DNA of 36,287 nucleotides from Cylindrodendrum hubeiense (GCA_014621425.1 JAANBB010000406.1:1-36287), one strand, 5' to 3'. Shown: positions 21,140 to 32,900, numbered from the stretch's first letter. A program made the numbers and translations. Notes: generated from the sequence alone by a model not told the origin.

Positions 21140-22084
21140 TGTAGGGGAGTGCACTGTGTTGGCTATTCTCTATTGAGGTTCGAGTCTCGAGTCTTTGGTA
21201 TTGCGCAGCTGAGCAATTCAATCTAAGTTATAGCTATGAAGCTCCAGAGTCGGTCATCATGACAAAAGTCGAGGCCGTCGCACCACAAGCAGTACGAGGC
21301 AGCCAGCCAGCCAGCCAACCAGCCCTTGCGAGCCGCCCAGCGTCGACGTCACCGGCCGGAGCGCGAATCGGCGAACGCCTAGCCACCCCCGCAAGCCTCC
21401 CCTAACAACCCCCCCGAAAGAGCCCTAGACCGAGAGCAGCCCAGGCGCTCTGGAACACACTTCGCCTCCCTTCCATCGCCCTCCAGCACCACGCAGCCTA
21501 GCGATGCATCCGCTGCAACCTGCTGCCGCCACCCACTCCAGACACGCTACGGCTCTCGCCCTCATAGGCCGCCGATCTCGCATGGCTCCGGTCGCCGCCC
21601 GTGGGGCATTTTCTTTTTATCGCCCGATAGCAAACCATTGCAAATCCTCTCGCTTTAATTGCGCAGCCCGCATCTCCTAGGAGCCAGGAACGGATCCCGA
21701 CGGTCGGCACTCCGAGGAGTTACGTATTATAAGTCTGCCACCAACTGCACTGCCATACACTTCGAGCCCTTCTCCGTCCTGCCCTTATCTCGGCCCTCCT
21801 CTGTCGCATCCAGCCCTCTTTGACTCATATATTTGGTCTCCCCACGGCCAGTCCATATTTCGCTTCTTGATACCCAAACGTTTGCAGCCGTTTATTTGTC
21901 AGCTGCTTTGCGCCAGCGCTGGAAAGAACGGCAAAAATTTCCAAACAAGGGAACCCCATATTCTAAGAGTGTCCGCCACTGCTCAGAGAACAACCACCCT
22001 CGGCGACGACAAATATCCTTCCCATAGCACAGCTTCTCGCGCGACACACACCCGTCTATCACGCCTCCCGCGACACCCGGCGCC
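21140..22084. promoter_or_regulatory. Divergent promoter region of the 4-TM gene and NAR1
   Basis: A 945-base interval between two start codons pointing away from each other. It holds no gene. The right half is C/T-rich and is probably the NAR1 leader. A perfect TGACTCA site is at 21821-21827. The imperfect repeat of CAGCCAGCCAGCCAACCAGC near 21301-21320 is a short simple repeat. Confidence 0.55.
21821..21827 (+). promoter_or_regulatory. Perfect Gcn4/Cpc1-type TGACTCA site
   Basis: TTGACTCAT at 21820-21828 contains the full TGACTCA consensus of Gcn4/Cpc1 and other bZIP factors. It lies about 264 bases before the NAR1 start codon. A link from amino acid control or iron-related bZIP factors to Nar1 is inference; a seven-base site can arise by chance. 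Confidence 0.45.
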
Positions 22085-23806
22085 ATGAGTGCCATTCTCT
22101 CCGCCGACGATCTCAACGACTTCATCTCCCCCGGAGTCGCGTGCATCAAACCCGTCGAGACCCTCCCCTTCGCCCCGCCCCCGCAATACAACGAGACCGA
22201 AGTCATCCTCGACGGCCAGCAACCCGCTAACAACCCCAACGAGCCTGCCCAGATCTCACTCACCGACTGCCTCGCCTGTTCCGGCTGTGTCACGTCTGCC
22301 GAGGCCGTGCTTGTCAGTCTGCAGAGCCATGCTGAGGTTCTTGCGACCCTGGAAGCGGCACCCGCTCTCCGGATAGTGGGGCCGGACAGCAATGGCAAGT
22401 TCAGCGTGCAGGGGCTGGAGAATGAAAAGGCCAAGCTCTTTGTTGCCAGTGTGAGTCCCCAGACGAGGGCCAATTTGGCGGCTGCGTGCGGTGGCAAAGT
22501 CTCGGAGAGGGAGGTGTCCAATATGATCGACAACTTGTTGAGGGGCCCAGATGGCATCGCCAACGGTGGCAAGTGGAAGAACGAGTTCACATGGGTCGTC
22601 GACACCAATGTTGCGAGAGAGGCAACCCTGGTTCTCGGAGCCGACGAGGTTCTCGCCGCCGGAGCTGAGGCCCCTAAAACCCCCATTCTAGCATCATCCT
22701 GCCCCGGTTGGGTGTGCTATGCCGAAAAGACACACCCTCATGTCCTCCCCCACCTGTCCAAGGTGAAGTCGCCACAGGCCCTCATGGGTACCATGCTGAA
22801 GACGACCTTGAGCCGGGTGCTGGGCATCTCTCCCAGTCGGATCTGGCACCTGGCCGTCATGCCCTGTTTCGACAAGAAGCTCGAGGCGAGTCGCGAAGAA
22901 TTAACAGAGGAAGTCTGGGCCGGGGGCGAGTCAGGAGGTCGAGGGGTTCGCGATGTCGACTGTGTCATCACAAGCAAAGAGGTTCTCATGCTTGCTGAAT
23001 CCAGGGGACTCAATTTCTTCGACATCCCTAAAACCGCCCTTGCAAACTCTGCCTCAACGCCATTCCCCGATCAAAAACTTAATAAATTCCTATTCCCCCA
23101 CCGGACTTCCAGGAATCCTCCTCGTGAGGCCGGTTCCTCCGGGGGCCTCTTATATCACATCCTGCAAAGCCGGGCAGCACAGACTCCTGGCGCAGAGATT
23201 GTCACCAACCGCGGTCGCAATGTGGACGTGGCAGAATATTCCGTCGTGGTTAACGGTGAGCCGATATTCAAGGCTGCTCGATACTATGGATTTAGAAACA
23301 TCCAAAACCTAGTCCGGCGACTAAGACCCGCGCGGCCATCACGCATGCCGGGTGGCAAGCCCTTCGGAAGCGCTCGCAGGCCGGCAGGGAAAGCAGCCTC
23401 CCTCGAGCACAGCTATGTCGAGGTGATGGCATGTCCGGGAGGGTGCACCAACGGCGGAGGTCAGGTCAAGGTTGACGACCCCATTGTCATGGACCGCAAG
23501 AATATATCCGGAAACCCAGGTCCGCAGGAACAAAAAGAGTGGCTGGCAGAGATTGACGAGGCATACTTCTCCGGAGAGGAGGCCGAAGTCGACATCGGCG
23601 AGGAGATTTCTGGGGATGTCGTTGGTGGCATCTCCCGCTCGTACATAAATGATACCCTGGCGCATTGGGCGGATGTCACAGGCATAGACTTGGAAAGACT
23701 AGCATTCACGAGCTATCGTGAGGTGATCAGCGACGTTGGAAAGGACAAGACCACAGATACCGAGAGGGTGGTGCAGCTGGCTGGAAAGATTGGAGGTGGA
23801 TGGTAA
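22085..23806 (+). CDS. NAR1: Cytosolic Fe-S cluster assembly factor Nar1
   Basis: An intronless 573-residue protein of the iron-only hydrogenase-like family. Nar1 works in the cytosolic iron-sulfur assembly (CIA) pathway, passing clusters from the Cfd1-Nbp35 scaffold to the Cia1-Cia2-Met18 targeting complex. Both cluster sites are visible. The N-terminal site has Cys20 and Cys62/Cys65/Cys68 (DCLACSGC). The hydrogenase-like site has Cys206 (SSCPGW), Cys261 (MPCFDKK), and Cys450/Cys454 (ACPGGC). [13 protein letters not shown] at 50-62 and [13 protein letters not shown] at 348-360 are also typical. Length fits fungal Nar1 (about 490-610). A loop at ~414-440, Arg/Pro/Gly-rich, is species-variable. 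The stop codon is only 23 bases from the stop of the convergent SUZ-domain gene, so their 3' UTRs must overlap. Confidence 0.96.
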   Translation: MSAILSADDLNDFISPGVACIKPVETLPFAPPPQYNETEVILDGQQPANNPNEPAQISLTDCLACSGCVTSAEAVLVSLQSHAEVLATLEAAPALRIVGPDSNGKFSVQGLENEKAKLFVASVSPQTRANLAAACGGKVSEREVSNMIDNLLRGPDGIANGGKWKNEFTWVVDTNVAREATLVLGADEVLAAGAEAPKTPILASSCPGWVCYAEKTHPHVLPHLSKVKSPQALMGTMLKTTLSRVLGISPSRIWHLAVMPCFDKKLEASREELTEEVWAGGESGGRGVRDVDCVITSKEVLMLAESRGLNFFDIPKTALANSASTPFPDQKLNKFLFPHRTSRNPPREAGSSGGLLYHILQSRAAQTPGAEIVTNRGRNVDVAEYSVVVNGEPIFKAARYYGFRNIQNLVRRLRPARPSRMPGGKPFGSARRPAGKAASLEHSYVEVMACPGGCTNGGGQVKVDDPIVMDRKNISGNPGPQEQKEWLAEIDEAYFSGEEAEVDIGEEISGDVVGGISRSYINDTLAHWADVTGIDLERLAFTSYREVISDVGKDKTTDTERVVQLAGKIGGGW

Positions 23807-23829
23807 GGGTAAGCTGGTCGATAGATAAA

Positions 23830-24702
23830 TCAACTCTCTTTGGCGCCTCGCTGAGCGAAGCCAAACCCTCCCCTTCCACTCCCGTCTGGTCCTCTCGGTG
23901 CTCTGATTGGGTTCTGGTCGGCTTTCGATGGATTTGAACCATCATTTGATCGCCTCGGCGGTGGCACCGACTCTTGCTTAGGCGTAAAGTTGGGATCGTA
24001 CAACTCGCGGCCAGACCCCGAGGGGTTGAGTGGCCTTCGAGGGGCATCAAACTGACGATTCTCGAATTGGCGGTTCTCGTTGTTGTTTCGGTATCCCCCT
24101 CTGCCTCGGCCTCGTCCCCGGGAAGCAAAGTGACCGTCGGACCGGGGTGGGGTAACGGTGCCTGGTGACGACGCTCCCGACGACGGGTTCGACTCGCCAA
24201 AGATCTTTGCGCGGGCTTCCTCGTAGCGACGCTGCTTTTCCTCCCGATCCCGCTTCTGCTTTGCGCGGATTTCCTCCGGGCTCAGTTGAACCTCCTGCTT
24301 CGCCTCGTCGTCGTCGTCGATCAATTTACCCGTTACGGGATCCCGCTTCGCAATGATGGGTTTCCGGCTGAGCACCTTCACCTGGGGCTTGAAAGCGTTG
24401 GCGAGGGGTACATTGGCGTTGGCTTCGACGTAATGGAACGTCTGAGGGGAATCGCTGTTGGAAACAATAATATGTCAGCTATAACTCCGAGGCTGCCCTT
24501 CGGTGGAAGGAGGGGAAGGTCGAGCTTACGCGGACTCCCAGATTCTTCGATTCGCCTCGGCATGCTGCGCAAGACGCTCGGCCTTGCTAAGGGGAGCCTG
24601 TGGCTCTTGCTGTTGCGGCTGCTGCTCCTCGTCAACCACCTTGTCTGCCTGGTTTTCCCAGTCGTCCTCCCACGCATCCGGAACGGCCGTCTGCTTCCCC
24701 AT
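23830..24702 (-). CDS. SUZ-domain RNA-binding protein (SZRD1-like)
   Basis: Exons 24702-24530 and 24454-23830 (75 nt intron, donor GTAAGC) give 265 residues. The N-terminus VPDAWEDDWE is followed by a Gln-rich stretch and a helical segment. The SUZ domain spans roughly residues 83-145, with KVLSRKP at its start and the typical ending RRYEEARAKIFGE. An RG-rich stretch (ASRGRGRGRGGYR, 168-180) and a C-terminal RAPRGPDGSGRGGFGF (242-257), which resembles the SUZ-C motif, follow. SUZ and RG segments bind RNA, so a cytoplasmic mRNA-binding role is likely. An in-frame ATG at 24750 would add 16 residues; I prefer 24702 because the protein then starts directly at the conserved-looking VPDAWEDDW segment. 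It shares a short convergent 3' region with NAR1. Confidence 0.85.
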
Positions 24703-25294
24703 TGTCGTCGGGTTTGTGGCCGTGCCGTGTGGGAAAGTGTTGAGATTCAAATTGCGCAGCCAGGTGGGATGTATCTCGACGATGAATGCGCCGCTGGGTC
24801 TAGGCTGGGCGTTGTGAGGTGGGAATCGAAGTTACGGAAATAAGGGTTTTCGAAGGATTGAAAGAGATGGTGATCTTTGGGCCAAGTTTGGGCCTCACCC
24901 TCTGCAATAGGCCATGAACGTGGGGCTGCCAGACGAATTGCACCAAACTGGGGACTACTGGGGACCTGATGACGACTTGAGCCTGGGCGCAGGCGCTGTA
25001 GGGCAGGCTTGTCACTCCGAAGTCGCCTCTGCCAAAGCTGCCCCAGCGCACCTCTACGGACCTACGGTCGGTACCTAGCGCCGAGATCCGTCCTGGCTTT
25101 GTGGGGTGGTTTGTCGGTGGCGGGGCAGCCCCAAGGCTGAGCCGCAGCTTCACCCGTCAGATACAACAACAGCTCCAAATATCTCCCGTGAGATTCAGAT
25201 CATTGATCTGAAACGGCAGTGCTGTTTCCGGCCGGCGTATTTGCGTCCTTCTCAAGCTCGCTCTCCTCTCCATCCGTGCCTTTTCGGCCTAGCA
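24703..25294. promoter_or_regulatory. Divergent promoter region
   Basis: A 592-base interval between divergent start codons of the SUZ-domain gene and the small gene at 25295. I see no recognisable gene, TATA box or repeat in it. Confidence 0.45.
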
Positions 25295-25647
25295 ATGCCG
25301 GGCGGACCCCGTTCATCGCCCCTCCTTCAGCAGCAGATGGCCGATTCCGCCAGCGCCAACACGAGTGCGAGGAGAATGATGGAGGAGTGTGAGACGGCCA
25401 AGTCGAAGCTGGTGGACCAGAAGTTCACCATGAGTATGTTTTATCCGTTTCATACCTGCCAATGCTGTCACGCTGCATCATTCATTCGCCGATGAACCCA
25501 GACCCCCCAGCTGATGACATCCCTCCAGAGCAATATCCCGACCCGCTGCTGCCGCGGGACAAGGACACGTCTAAAGTGTATCCTCAAGGAGTAACGCCCG
25601 ACATGGAGCAGAGGTGGCTCAAAATGATAAACGACTCCAAGCAGTGA
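25295..25647 (+). CDS. Small protein of unknown function (94 residues)
   Basis: Exons 25295-25433 and 25502-25647, joined across a 68 nt intron (donor GTATGT, acceptor CCCAG), give 94 residues. I do not recognise the protein. The N-terminal part is Ser/Gln-rich. Then comes a charged helix-like stretch (ARRMMEECETAKSKLVDQKF, about 26-45), a Pro-rich segment with NPPADDIPPEQYPDPLLP, and a C-terminal helix (TPDMEQRWLKMINDSKQ). A second ATG at 25337 would give an 80-residue form starting MADSASA, and either start is possible. No signal peptide or membrane segment is visible. The splice keeps the frame exactly and joins two segments of similar, non-random composition, which supports a real gene. 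Confidence 0.65.
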
Positions 25648-28600
25648 GCTGCAATTCGTCCGGAAGCCCTGATATGCCCTGACCGCTATGGTGTCGCCGT
25701 CTTGAAGGGAGCGGTGAGAACTTGGCGAATAGTGGCTTCGAGCCAACAAATTCCGCGTCATGCTTGCGGCTCATTTTGGACAAGGGACGAGTCGTCGTCG
25801 AAAATAGGTCAGTGCTCGGGTCTGGGATTTCTTATCGTGACCGTTGCGGGCTTGTGGTAGTGCGTGGGCGCTGGGGAAAAATCACTTGGGTTGAGAATGA
25901 ATGACATATATAGCACACGCAACGTGTTGATTGGGTCTTTCCGCGAGTGTGTTTTAACAAATCGATACTTGAAAAGATCTTCTTTAGGATAATTATGACA
26001 AATTTGTGACTTCACATTAGTTATATCTATTAATTGATACCAACACATGATTTTGTAGCATCAACACTGTCCCTCGACGAGTTCCCAGTACGGTTGCAGA
26101 ATAGGCTCGATGGCTATGTGTGTTCATGCCACTGCACTCTCAGGTCAAGACAACAGACGGGCATCGTGCTACCACAAACTAACTTCGAAACTAGAATGAG
26201 CCTCACTCACCTCCCACTCACGAATGTCCTTTTGAACTGGGCGGCTTACAACTTCATCGCGTCATCCAGTTTACCTCAGCTGGGATACGAGATCACTCGA
26301 TATACCCTCCATCCAACCAGGAAACATATGCATCCATAAAGATCGAACTTTTGCGGGTAGATCACTCATTTCCCCCGAGAAAAGCAAGTCCAATATTACA
26401 TGCATCACGACGGATGGTTGCACAACCACTTGCAACCGGAAAGAAGGCTGTACCCCCACAACTTCGGTGCGACAGTGTATCAGATGAATACGCGGAGTTT
26501 CCGTGATAGTGGTGCTCGAGCAGGATCTAGACGGCACGACTGAGACGACTCGGCTCACATGCTTCAAGAGATCAACATTCCACCTGACGCAACCATCCGT
26601 CCGGCAGCTGAAGCACTCATGCCGAGATTTGCTAAACATGACGTGTCACGTATGAAGGACGACCGCTTGGAAAGCCTGAGTCACGGCAGTTTATTCTTTC
26701 TCTTTTTTCGCTCCTTCCATCCATTCCTCTTTTCCATCCATCCGAGCCACGGGGTTGCTTGACATGCGCGGTGAGACATGTGACATGTTTTGCCGTTACA
26801 CGAGGCCGCGGATCCGGGTTACTGCAACCGCGCAAATGGCCCAATGATCCGTGGCACCTTGGAAGGCCAGCTACAAAGGTACGCGATCGCGCCGTGGGGT
26901 GACCAGCCCATTGGGACCGTATGGGCCGTGGGGTGGTGGACATGGATAGCTGAACAGCTGGGACGTGAGCTGGGGGGTGGCGAACGTCTAGGTGCAATGT
27001 ATACTTCGTAATCCTTGCGTTTCTTCTGCTGCTAGCTGTCATGAGACAGCTTACAATAATCATATGTACATGATGTACATTTGCCAAAGCCACTGAACGC
27101 ATGTACGAAGTAGAGTGTAGATACCTCGGCACAGAAATGTAGAGATGAGCACTAACACTCCCTATTCTTTAGTGTACACTATCTAAGTGGTGTTGCAGCT
27201 CGAGCAGACCAGTCCCTAGAAGACCACATGATAGAACACATCTGTGTTATAGGAACTGCCACAACGAAAAAGGAGGCCAGGGGTAAATGGAACCGCTAAG
27301 AATGCACATATTGCACATATTTCATCCTTGTGAGATATGACTTTGACGCCGATACCAAACCTTGGATATTACTTTGGCATTAATAAGGGCATGGATGGCT
27401 TGGCCCTGACGACGACCAACACGAGGTCGGACTTCGAGTATGCGGTAAGCCTTTCAGCCAGAGGTGTCAGGCAACGGTTGTCTGCAGACCTGGGGTGTAT
27501 AGGATCAGCCACAGTGATGTCGCGCTCTCACTCAGCTATCCTGTCTGCCCGCCATGGTGGCAACGCATTTTCCAGCGCCTCGGCCGGATAGCTACGCACT
27601 GTCATACAAACCTAGCTTCAGCCGCAAAGCAGGCCAGGGGCGCATTCTTCAAGCGGTCAGGAATCCGATTATTCCCTACCAACCTACGGACTTGACCCTG
27701 GCCTTTCGCTTCGGCATTGACACCCCCTGTACCTAGGCCTCGGCATGTTGACGACGGACGTCAGGCAAGTCACGAGCGAGCTTACGACGAGGGCTCATAT
27801 GTATGCTGCCTGCCCGGGGAGGATTGGACACGTCAGGACAAGAAGATGTTGAGATTAAGTCTGGAGTAAATTAATAAGAGGCGGGTATTATTAAGGAATT
27901 GACATTTCCAAAACCGCGGTTCGCAGTCAATGGCCAATGCTGGGTCTGGCTGCGAGGTTGGAGCCGCCGGGTGGTGGCTACCGGGATGCCCCCAGCTTGG
28001 CAAGCCCTCACTGGAGAGCGTCACTGACCGAGGGCGGGCTGATTCGATATCTCGGGGGGCGCCTGCGCCGAAGCGTGTGGCTAAAGGAAAAAAATAGCCA
28101 TTCACCAGCCTCGTGACCTGTGTAATATCTGACAGGTATGATGCCAGAGCGAGCGAAAAAGCACTTGGATGCAGGTCGACGTCTACGATCTCGGGTCCGG
28201 GAGGCTGGATGCAGCGAGGGCTGAGCATCGCGCACCCCGAGCAAAGGTACCGGCGGCGGTGCGAAAGACAGCGATTGCCCTGGCCGACTGCCGTATCGGA
28301 ATTCCTGCAGGGCAAGCAAGCAGCTGAGGTGAGTCTGACATGGTTCATTGACTTTGAAATCAGATGCCGAGCCGGCTTTGTTTGACTTACTCGCCCCATT
28401 CAGCTTGACTCTGATTTCGAGTCATATGGGTGTCCAGCCGTACATGTACAGATGTACTTGGCTATCTGCCGCCAGACTATGCCGCCAGACTAGGTACTAG
28501 GTAGGTAGGTAGGCCGCCAGACTAGGCCTCCAGACGAGATCCGACACGGAGCTATCTGGCTTGACTGACTATCCCGCACACATTGAATGACTTGCATCGA

Positions 28601-29907
28601 CTCTCCCGCAGTTGTCTGGCCTCCTCCCATCAGTCCATGTCTCGCCTGTTTGCCGCCACCCAGCGTCGTCAAGCGTGCCGTAATCCCTAGTCATAATCTG
28701 GGCGGAGGTCCCGCACGAGCAGCGGAGCTATCGAAGCCCGCCAAACCCACCCGCGAAGCAAAGACCCCACTTTGCGTGCCCGCCAGCCGCCCAAAGAACG
28801 AAGGAGGATCGATCGCCTCCGCCGGCCGCGCAGCCGCCCACCAGCTTCAGTGGGTGCGTTGTACGCACTGTGGGCGGCGGATTGTGGGCGGCTTCTGCAA
28901 GAGTGGGAGGGCCGTATCATGCAACTGGACGTCTCGGGCCTTCCAGAAACCACCACATCTGCGCCCCCCCAAGACAGGACTCAGCAGCTCGCTCGTTCCC
29001 AGAGATTCGCACCTACATCGGATCTCGATGCGCCAATCTGATCCAAGGCTCGATCCGCCAGCCCGGCCATCAAGAACTAGAAGAATTAAGGTAAGTAGGT
29101 ACCTTGCCTAGACCAGGGATCTCACCTCGGAAGGAGGGGTCATGGTGCTGAGCGGCGGATCCCTTGGGGCGGATGGCGCCGAGCCTGCTGCAACACCGCG
29201 CAGTTCCCAGGAACTCTGAGAACTGATGGGGATCTCGAGATGACCATGTACCTGTACGAGTGTTGGGTTGGGCTGAGCTGACCAAGACCGCCTATCTAGA
29301 CACCTGTGTTGTTGAAGCGAGGGAAGCCGCAACAAACCCAACAACGCGGCACGGTATCAAACCACAGAGCATCAACCTCGCAACTGGACTGGTGGAAGCC
29401 GAAGCATCGAAACATCAGCATCGCAATACATCCCCCACTCCCACCCCCCCTCGGACAACTCTAAATCCCATCCGACAGAGCCGGCTGAGCTTGTCCTTTC
29501 CCCCCAGCTCGACGAGGACAAGTGTCGTGGACTCTTGGCCGCGGACCCTCTCAGCGCTGCTTTAGTTTGTGGCATCGCCGCTCCGTCGCGGCGCACTGTA
29601 CGGCGGCTTTAACCTCGCCAGCCCACCCTCACTTCGCCCCAAAAGACATCTTATCATCTTCTCCATCGGCTCCCCTCCGCTGTTCCATCTTCCCTCCTCC
29701 CAACATTAACCATCGTCTTCTGGGCGGTCTCTCTCACATCACTGCCCTCATCGTCCCCCCATCTCCGATCTCGCCATCACCGCAGGCGTACGTCGACGCC
29801 TCGACGACGTCCATCTCGAAGCTTGCCGCCATCGACCCCGCCGTCCGGACCCGGCCTACGCACCTGTTCCTAAGCCGCCGTGGTAGCACCCCCTAGCCGT
29901 CGCTGCC
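25648..29907. other. 4.3 kb stretch with no supported protein gene
   Basis: This is the longest gene-free stretch in the window. Open frames on both strands are short, without recognisable domains or good splice continuations. Base composition shifts along it: AT-rich near 25900-26050 and 27000-27350, GC-rich from about 28500. It contains a GCCGCCAGACTA repeat with a TAGG microsatellite (28467-28535), duplicated ATGTACAT near 27064-27080, and CT-rich DNA from about 29400 that probably belongs to the kinase gene's leader. It could hold non-coding RNA, decayed sequence or an extended promoter. Confidence 0.5.
28467..28535 (+). repeat. GCCGCCAGACTA direct repeats with TAGG microsatellite
   Basis: Three copies of a GCCGCCAGACTA unit start near 28468, 28481 and 28513, with a diverged partial copy (GCCTCCAGAC) after them. 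Between copies two and three is a TAGG/TAGGTA simple repeat. The block is in the middle of the long gene-free stretch. Confidence 0.75.
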
Positions 29908-32900
29908 ATGACGGGCACCGAGAGTGCAGCTTCCAACCAAGGCGGCTTCGATCTGCTGCGACGAGCCACGCAGGCGATGATGTCAAGGTACGTGATCTAC
30001 ACTATTTCCTGTGTTGTTATCGGTCCCCCCTCACCCCGACCTTGTCCATGGCATCTGCTGCCTATCTCATTTCCCCACCGATCCCGACTTGCATTTGCAC
30101 TCTCGTCTCCATTGCGGCCCAAAGCTGGTGTCCGCCGTCCCATCCCGTCTTGTCGCTTTTTCTGGAGCCGGGTCTTGGCCAGCAACGGGGTCCCTGGCAC
30201 ACGAGGTCCCGGCTTTGCAAGAGCCCCTCACTGGTCCTCTCACAGGGGTGGCCACGGCTTCAGCACCTGAGCTCAGCGGGCCCGGCTGTCGAGTCAGCAT
30301 CTCCTTCAGGCTAGTCCCAGTGGCTCCCGACCCCCGACACCGCCTGCCGTGGAAATCGTGTCCGTTGCCTCCCTCCCCCCTCGAGCGACGCTCACCCGGG
30401 CCCTGGAACCCCCCCCAAAGGCGCCGCCACGGAGTCCCTGCAAGCCGCTGAGCCTGGAGCAGGATGGCCGAGTGCGGTGGTCGTCAGGGCGCTGGCTCGG
30501 AAGCAGGCAGCTGGAAACAGGACTTTGGGCCCCCGCCCCAACTTCCCCGACCACTGCTGCCCTGAGCGAGTCGCATGCATTGCGCGGGAAAGCTTGGTCT
30601 GGCAAAGCTCCAGTAGTTCTGGGCCCGGCTATGGAAGGACGGAGGCTCTTGGCCACCAACATGCAATACATGCAGTGCCAATCAAGTCTCAAGACGCCGC
30701 CGTCCCCTTGACGACATCGCGGTGGACCCGGGCATTCGCCATCCATGATCCGCCATCGAAGCCGGCCAGCCCTAGAGGTTCCCAGAGGCTTTACCACATG
30801 CAACGACCTCGTCCCCTCTTCCCTTGCGGCCTGACTCGCCTCCACCGTGATTGGATCCCATCCGCCGGTCACCAAGTGCCCCGTCGCTCAGTCCCTGCGT
30901 CGCTCGCCCCCCCCGACCCCGCCATCAGCGCTGCTCGGTCGTCCACTGTCTGTCCACCCACGCAACGCTCCAGGGCCGTCAGTCTCTTCTCCTCTCGGTC
31001 AGACAAGCCTCGAACAAGCCCACCCCGGCCACATGGCTCGCTCTGCTGTGCTGTTCCGGAGCAAAATTGATCTCGTCATTCCCCTTTTCCACTACCTCTT
31101 CCTCCTCCCCGCCTGCGTCTGCGCTCTCTGCGCTCTCTGTTCTGCAACTTGCTCCCGTTTTCTGCCCTCAACACCCGCTCTCGGTCCCGTCTCCGCGCTC
31201 CATTGTTGCAGGCCGGCCCTCCACTGCCTCGCAACCCACGCCCGCACCACACCACCGCCCTCGAGACCTCAACAGACCTTTCCCCATTCCGTGTTTTTCT
31301 CGTCATAGTCACCTCTTCAGAGCCCACTATCCCTCACCATCACTCACGGTCCCTCACGGTCCCTCACGGCTTTTGCCCTGTTTCCCCTCTAGTCGACGCG
31401 CTTGGCAGCCGTCATGAACTAGTGTTCCCACTTCGCTCTTCCCCGCGCCGCATCCTCGGGGCAAAGCATTTATTCACTCACTCGAAATCTCTTACAAAAA
31501 TGCATGGGTTTATTAACCAAGCCAACAGGTCCGTAGCCGCTGATGAGGATGTGGTCGATCATATTGGTTTCGAAACGCCTCGATCTGGCGTAGCCACCCC
31601 CCAGCCCGACCTACAGGACAAACGCTTGCCCGGCATCATGAGTTACTTTGGCCAGGTTCGTCAAAATCCTTCCACAGCCAACATTTCCTCTCAAGTCCCC
31701 GGCCAGCCCGAGAGTGCTATGCCTCCGGACCAGGCCCGTGGTGAATCCACTCCACCTACCGACCTGCAGTCGCAGGCGCACACCGAGAACTCTCCCCCAA
31801 ACTGTGTTTCTTTGACTTCAGACCTCTTGCTCTTGCAACGCGAGCCCCTCGGTGTCGAGCCAGGCACAGAGCACGGCGAACAGAATATCCCTGACCCCTA
31901 CCCAACTCCACCAATTTCTCAGCCGTCTTCCTCGGGGTGCTCCCTCTCCAAAGTCATGATCTCTGCAGGCGCAGACAGCAGCGCTGCTGCACCTGCAAAG
32001 TCTCTCACATTGCAATCACGACCCAAGATGTCTGGCACTTCACTCTTCACTACTACACACTTTCAATCCGATGACTCATCACCTCCTGAATCGGACCCTT
32101 CCACATCCACAACCCTCCCCAAAGCCTCCAATCCCTCCTCGCCTCATGAAGCCCCTTCAGTTTCGAGTGTTCCCACTCGTCCCGCCTCTGGCAGGTGGTA
32201 CTCTCTTGATGGACTCAAGGAGCTAACTCGTGCTATAACGTTCAAGAGCGGCCCCCCGACTCCTACTCGAGCGCTGTCCACCGCTCGCCCGTCAGCATCA
32301 AATGTGAAGGACAACTCTGTGAGAACCAGCAACGATGGTGCTGAGGTTAGCGGAACCCAGACTCCGAGATCCACCGCCGGTGCCCAGGCGCCGGCCCCCA
32401 AGGGCAAAATGACCATCAAGATTACGGAAGCTCGGGGTCTGCGGAAGAGCCGAGACCCTTACGTCGTCGTCGTGTTCCAGCGGAGTGAGCTGATTTCAAG
32501 TGGTCCCCCGTACACCGAGGATGGAGACAGCCTCAGTGTTGCCCCTCCAGGAGGGGGTGGTATCCCCATTCAGCGACAAGGAAGCGACTCTGGCCGCGCT
32601 ATGGCTATCCCAATGCGCAGCCGTCAGAGTAGCAACACCAGCATCAGTGATTATACCACATTCCGGAATCGCTCCGAACGCCAATCATTTACGAGCCCCA
32701 AATGGGACGCCGAAGCTGCTTTGTGAGTCCCCAACGAACATTGGGTGTCCCCTGCCGAGTCTCGTCCACTAACGAAAACAAGCGATGTTGTTGATTCAAA
32801 CATGCTGGTCGACATCTCAGTCTACGACCATTCTGCCACAGGCGATGAGTTCCTAGGACACGTTGACTTCAAGGCCGTCGCAGACCCCAACAATCCTGTC

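Noticed and set aside
21174..21192. GGTTCGAGTCTC, similar to a tRNA B box
   Set aside because: No A box at the right distance, no acceptor or anticodon stem on either strand.
21867..22088. Upstream frame whose stop overlaps the NAR1 start (ATGA)
   Set aside because: Its first codon is TTG and it contains no ATG, so it is unlikely to be translated as an upstream ORF.
28587..29111. 174-codon plus-strand frame with a Cys-rich stretch (CTHCGRRIVGGFCKSG)
   Set aside because: The Cys spacing resembles a zinc ribbon only by chance; the rest is Pro/Arg-rich and shows no conserved domain or splicing logic.
30306..31070. Long overlapping frames on both strands within the first intron of the kinase gene
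   Set aside because: GC-rich DNA with few stop codons; low-complexity Pro/Ser/Arg sequence and no family match.
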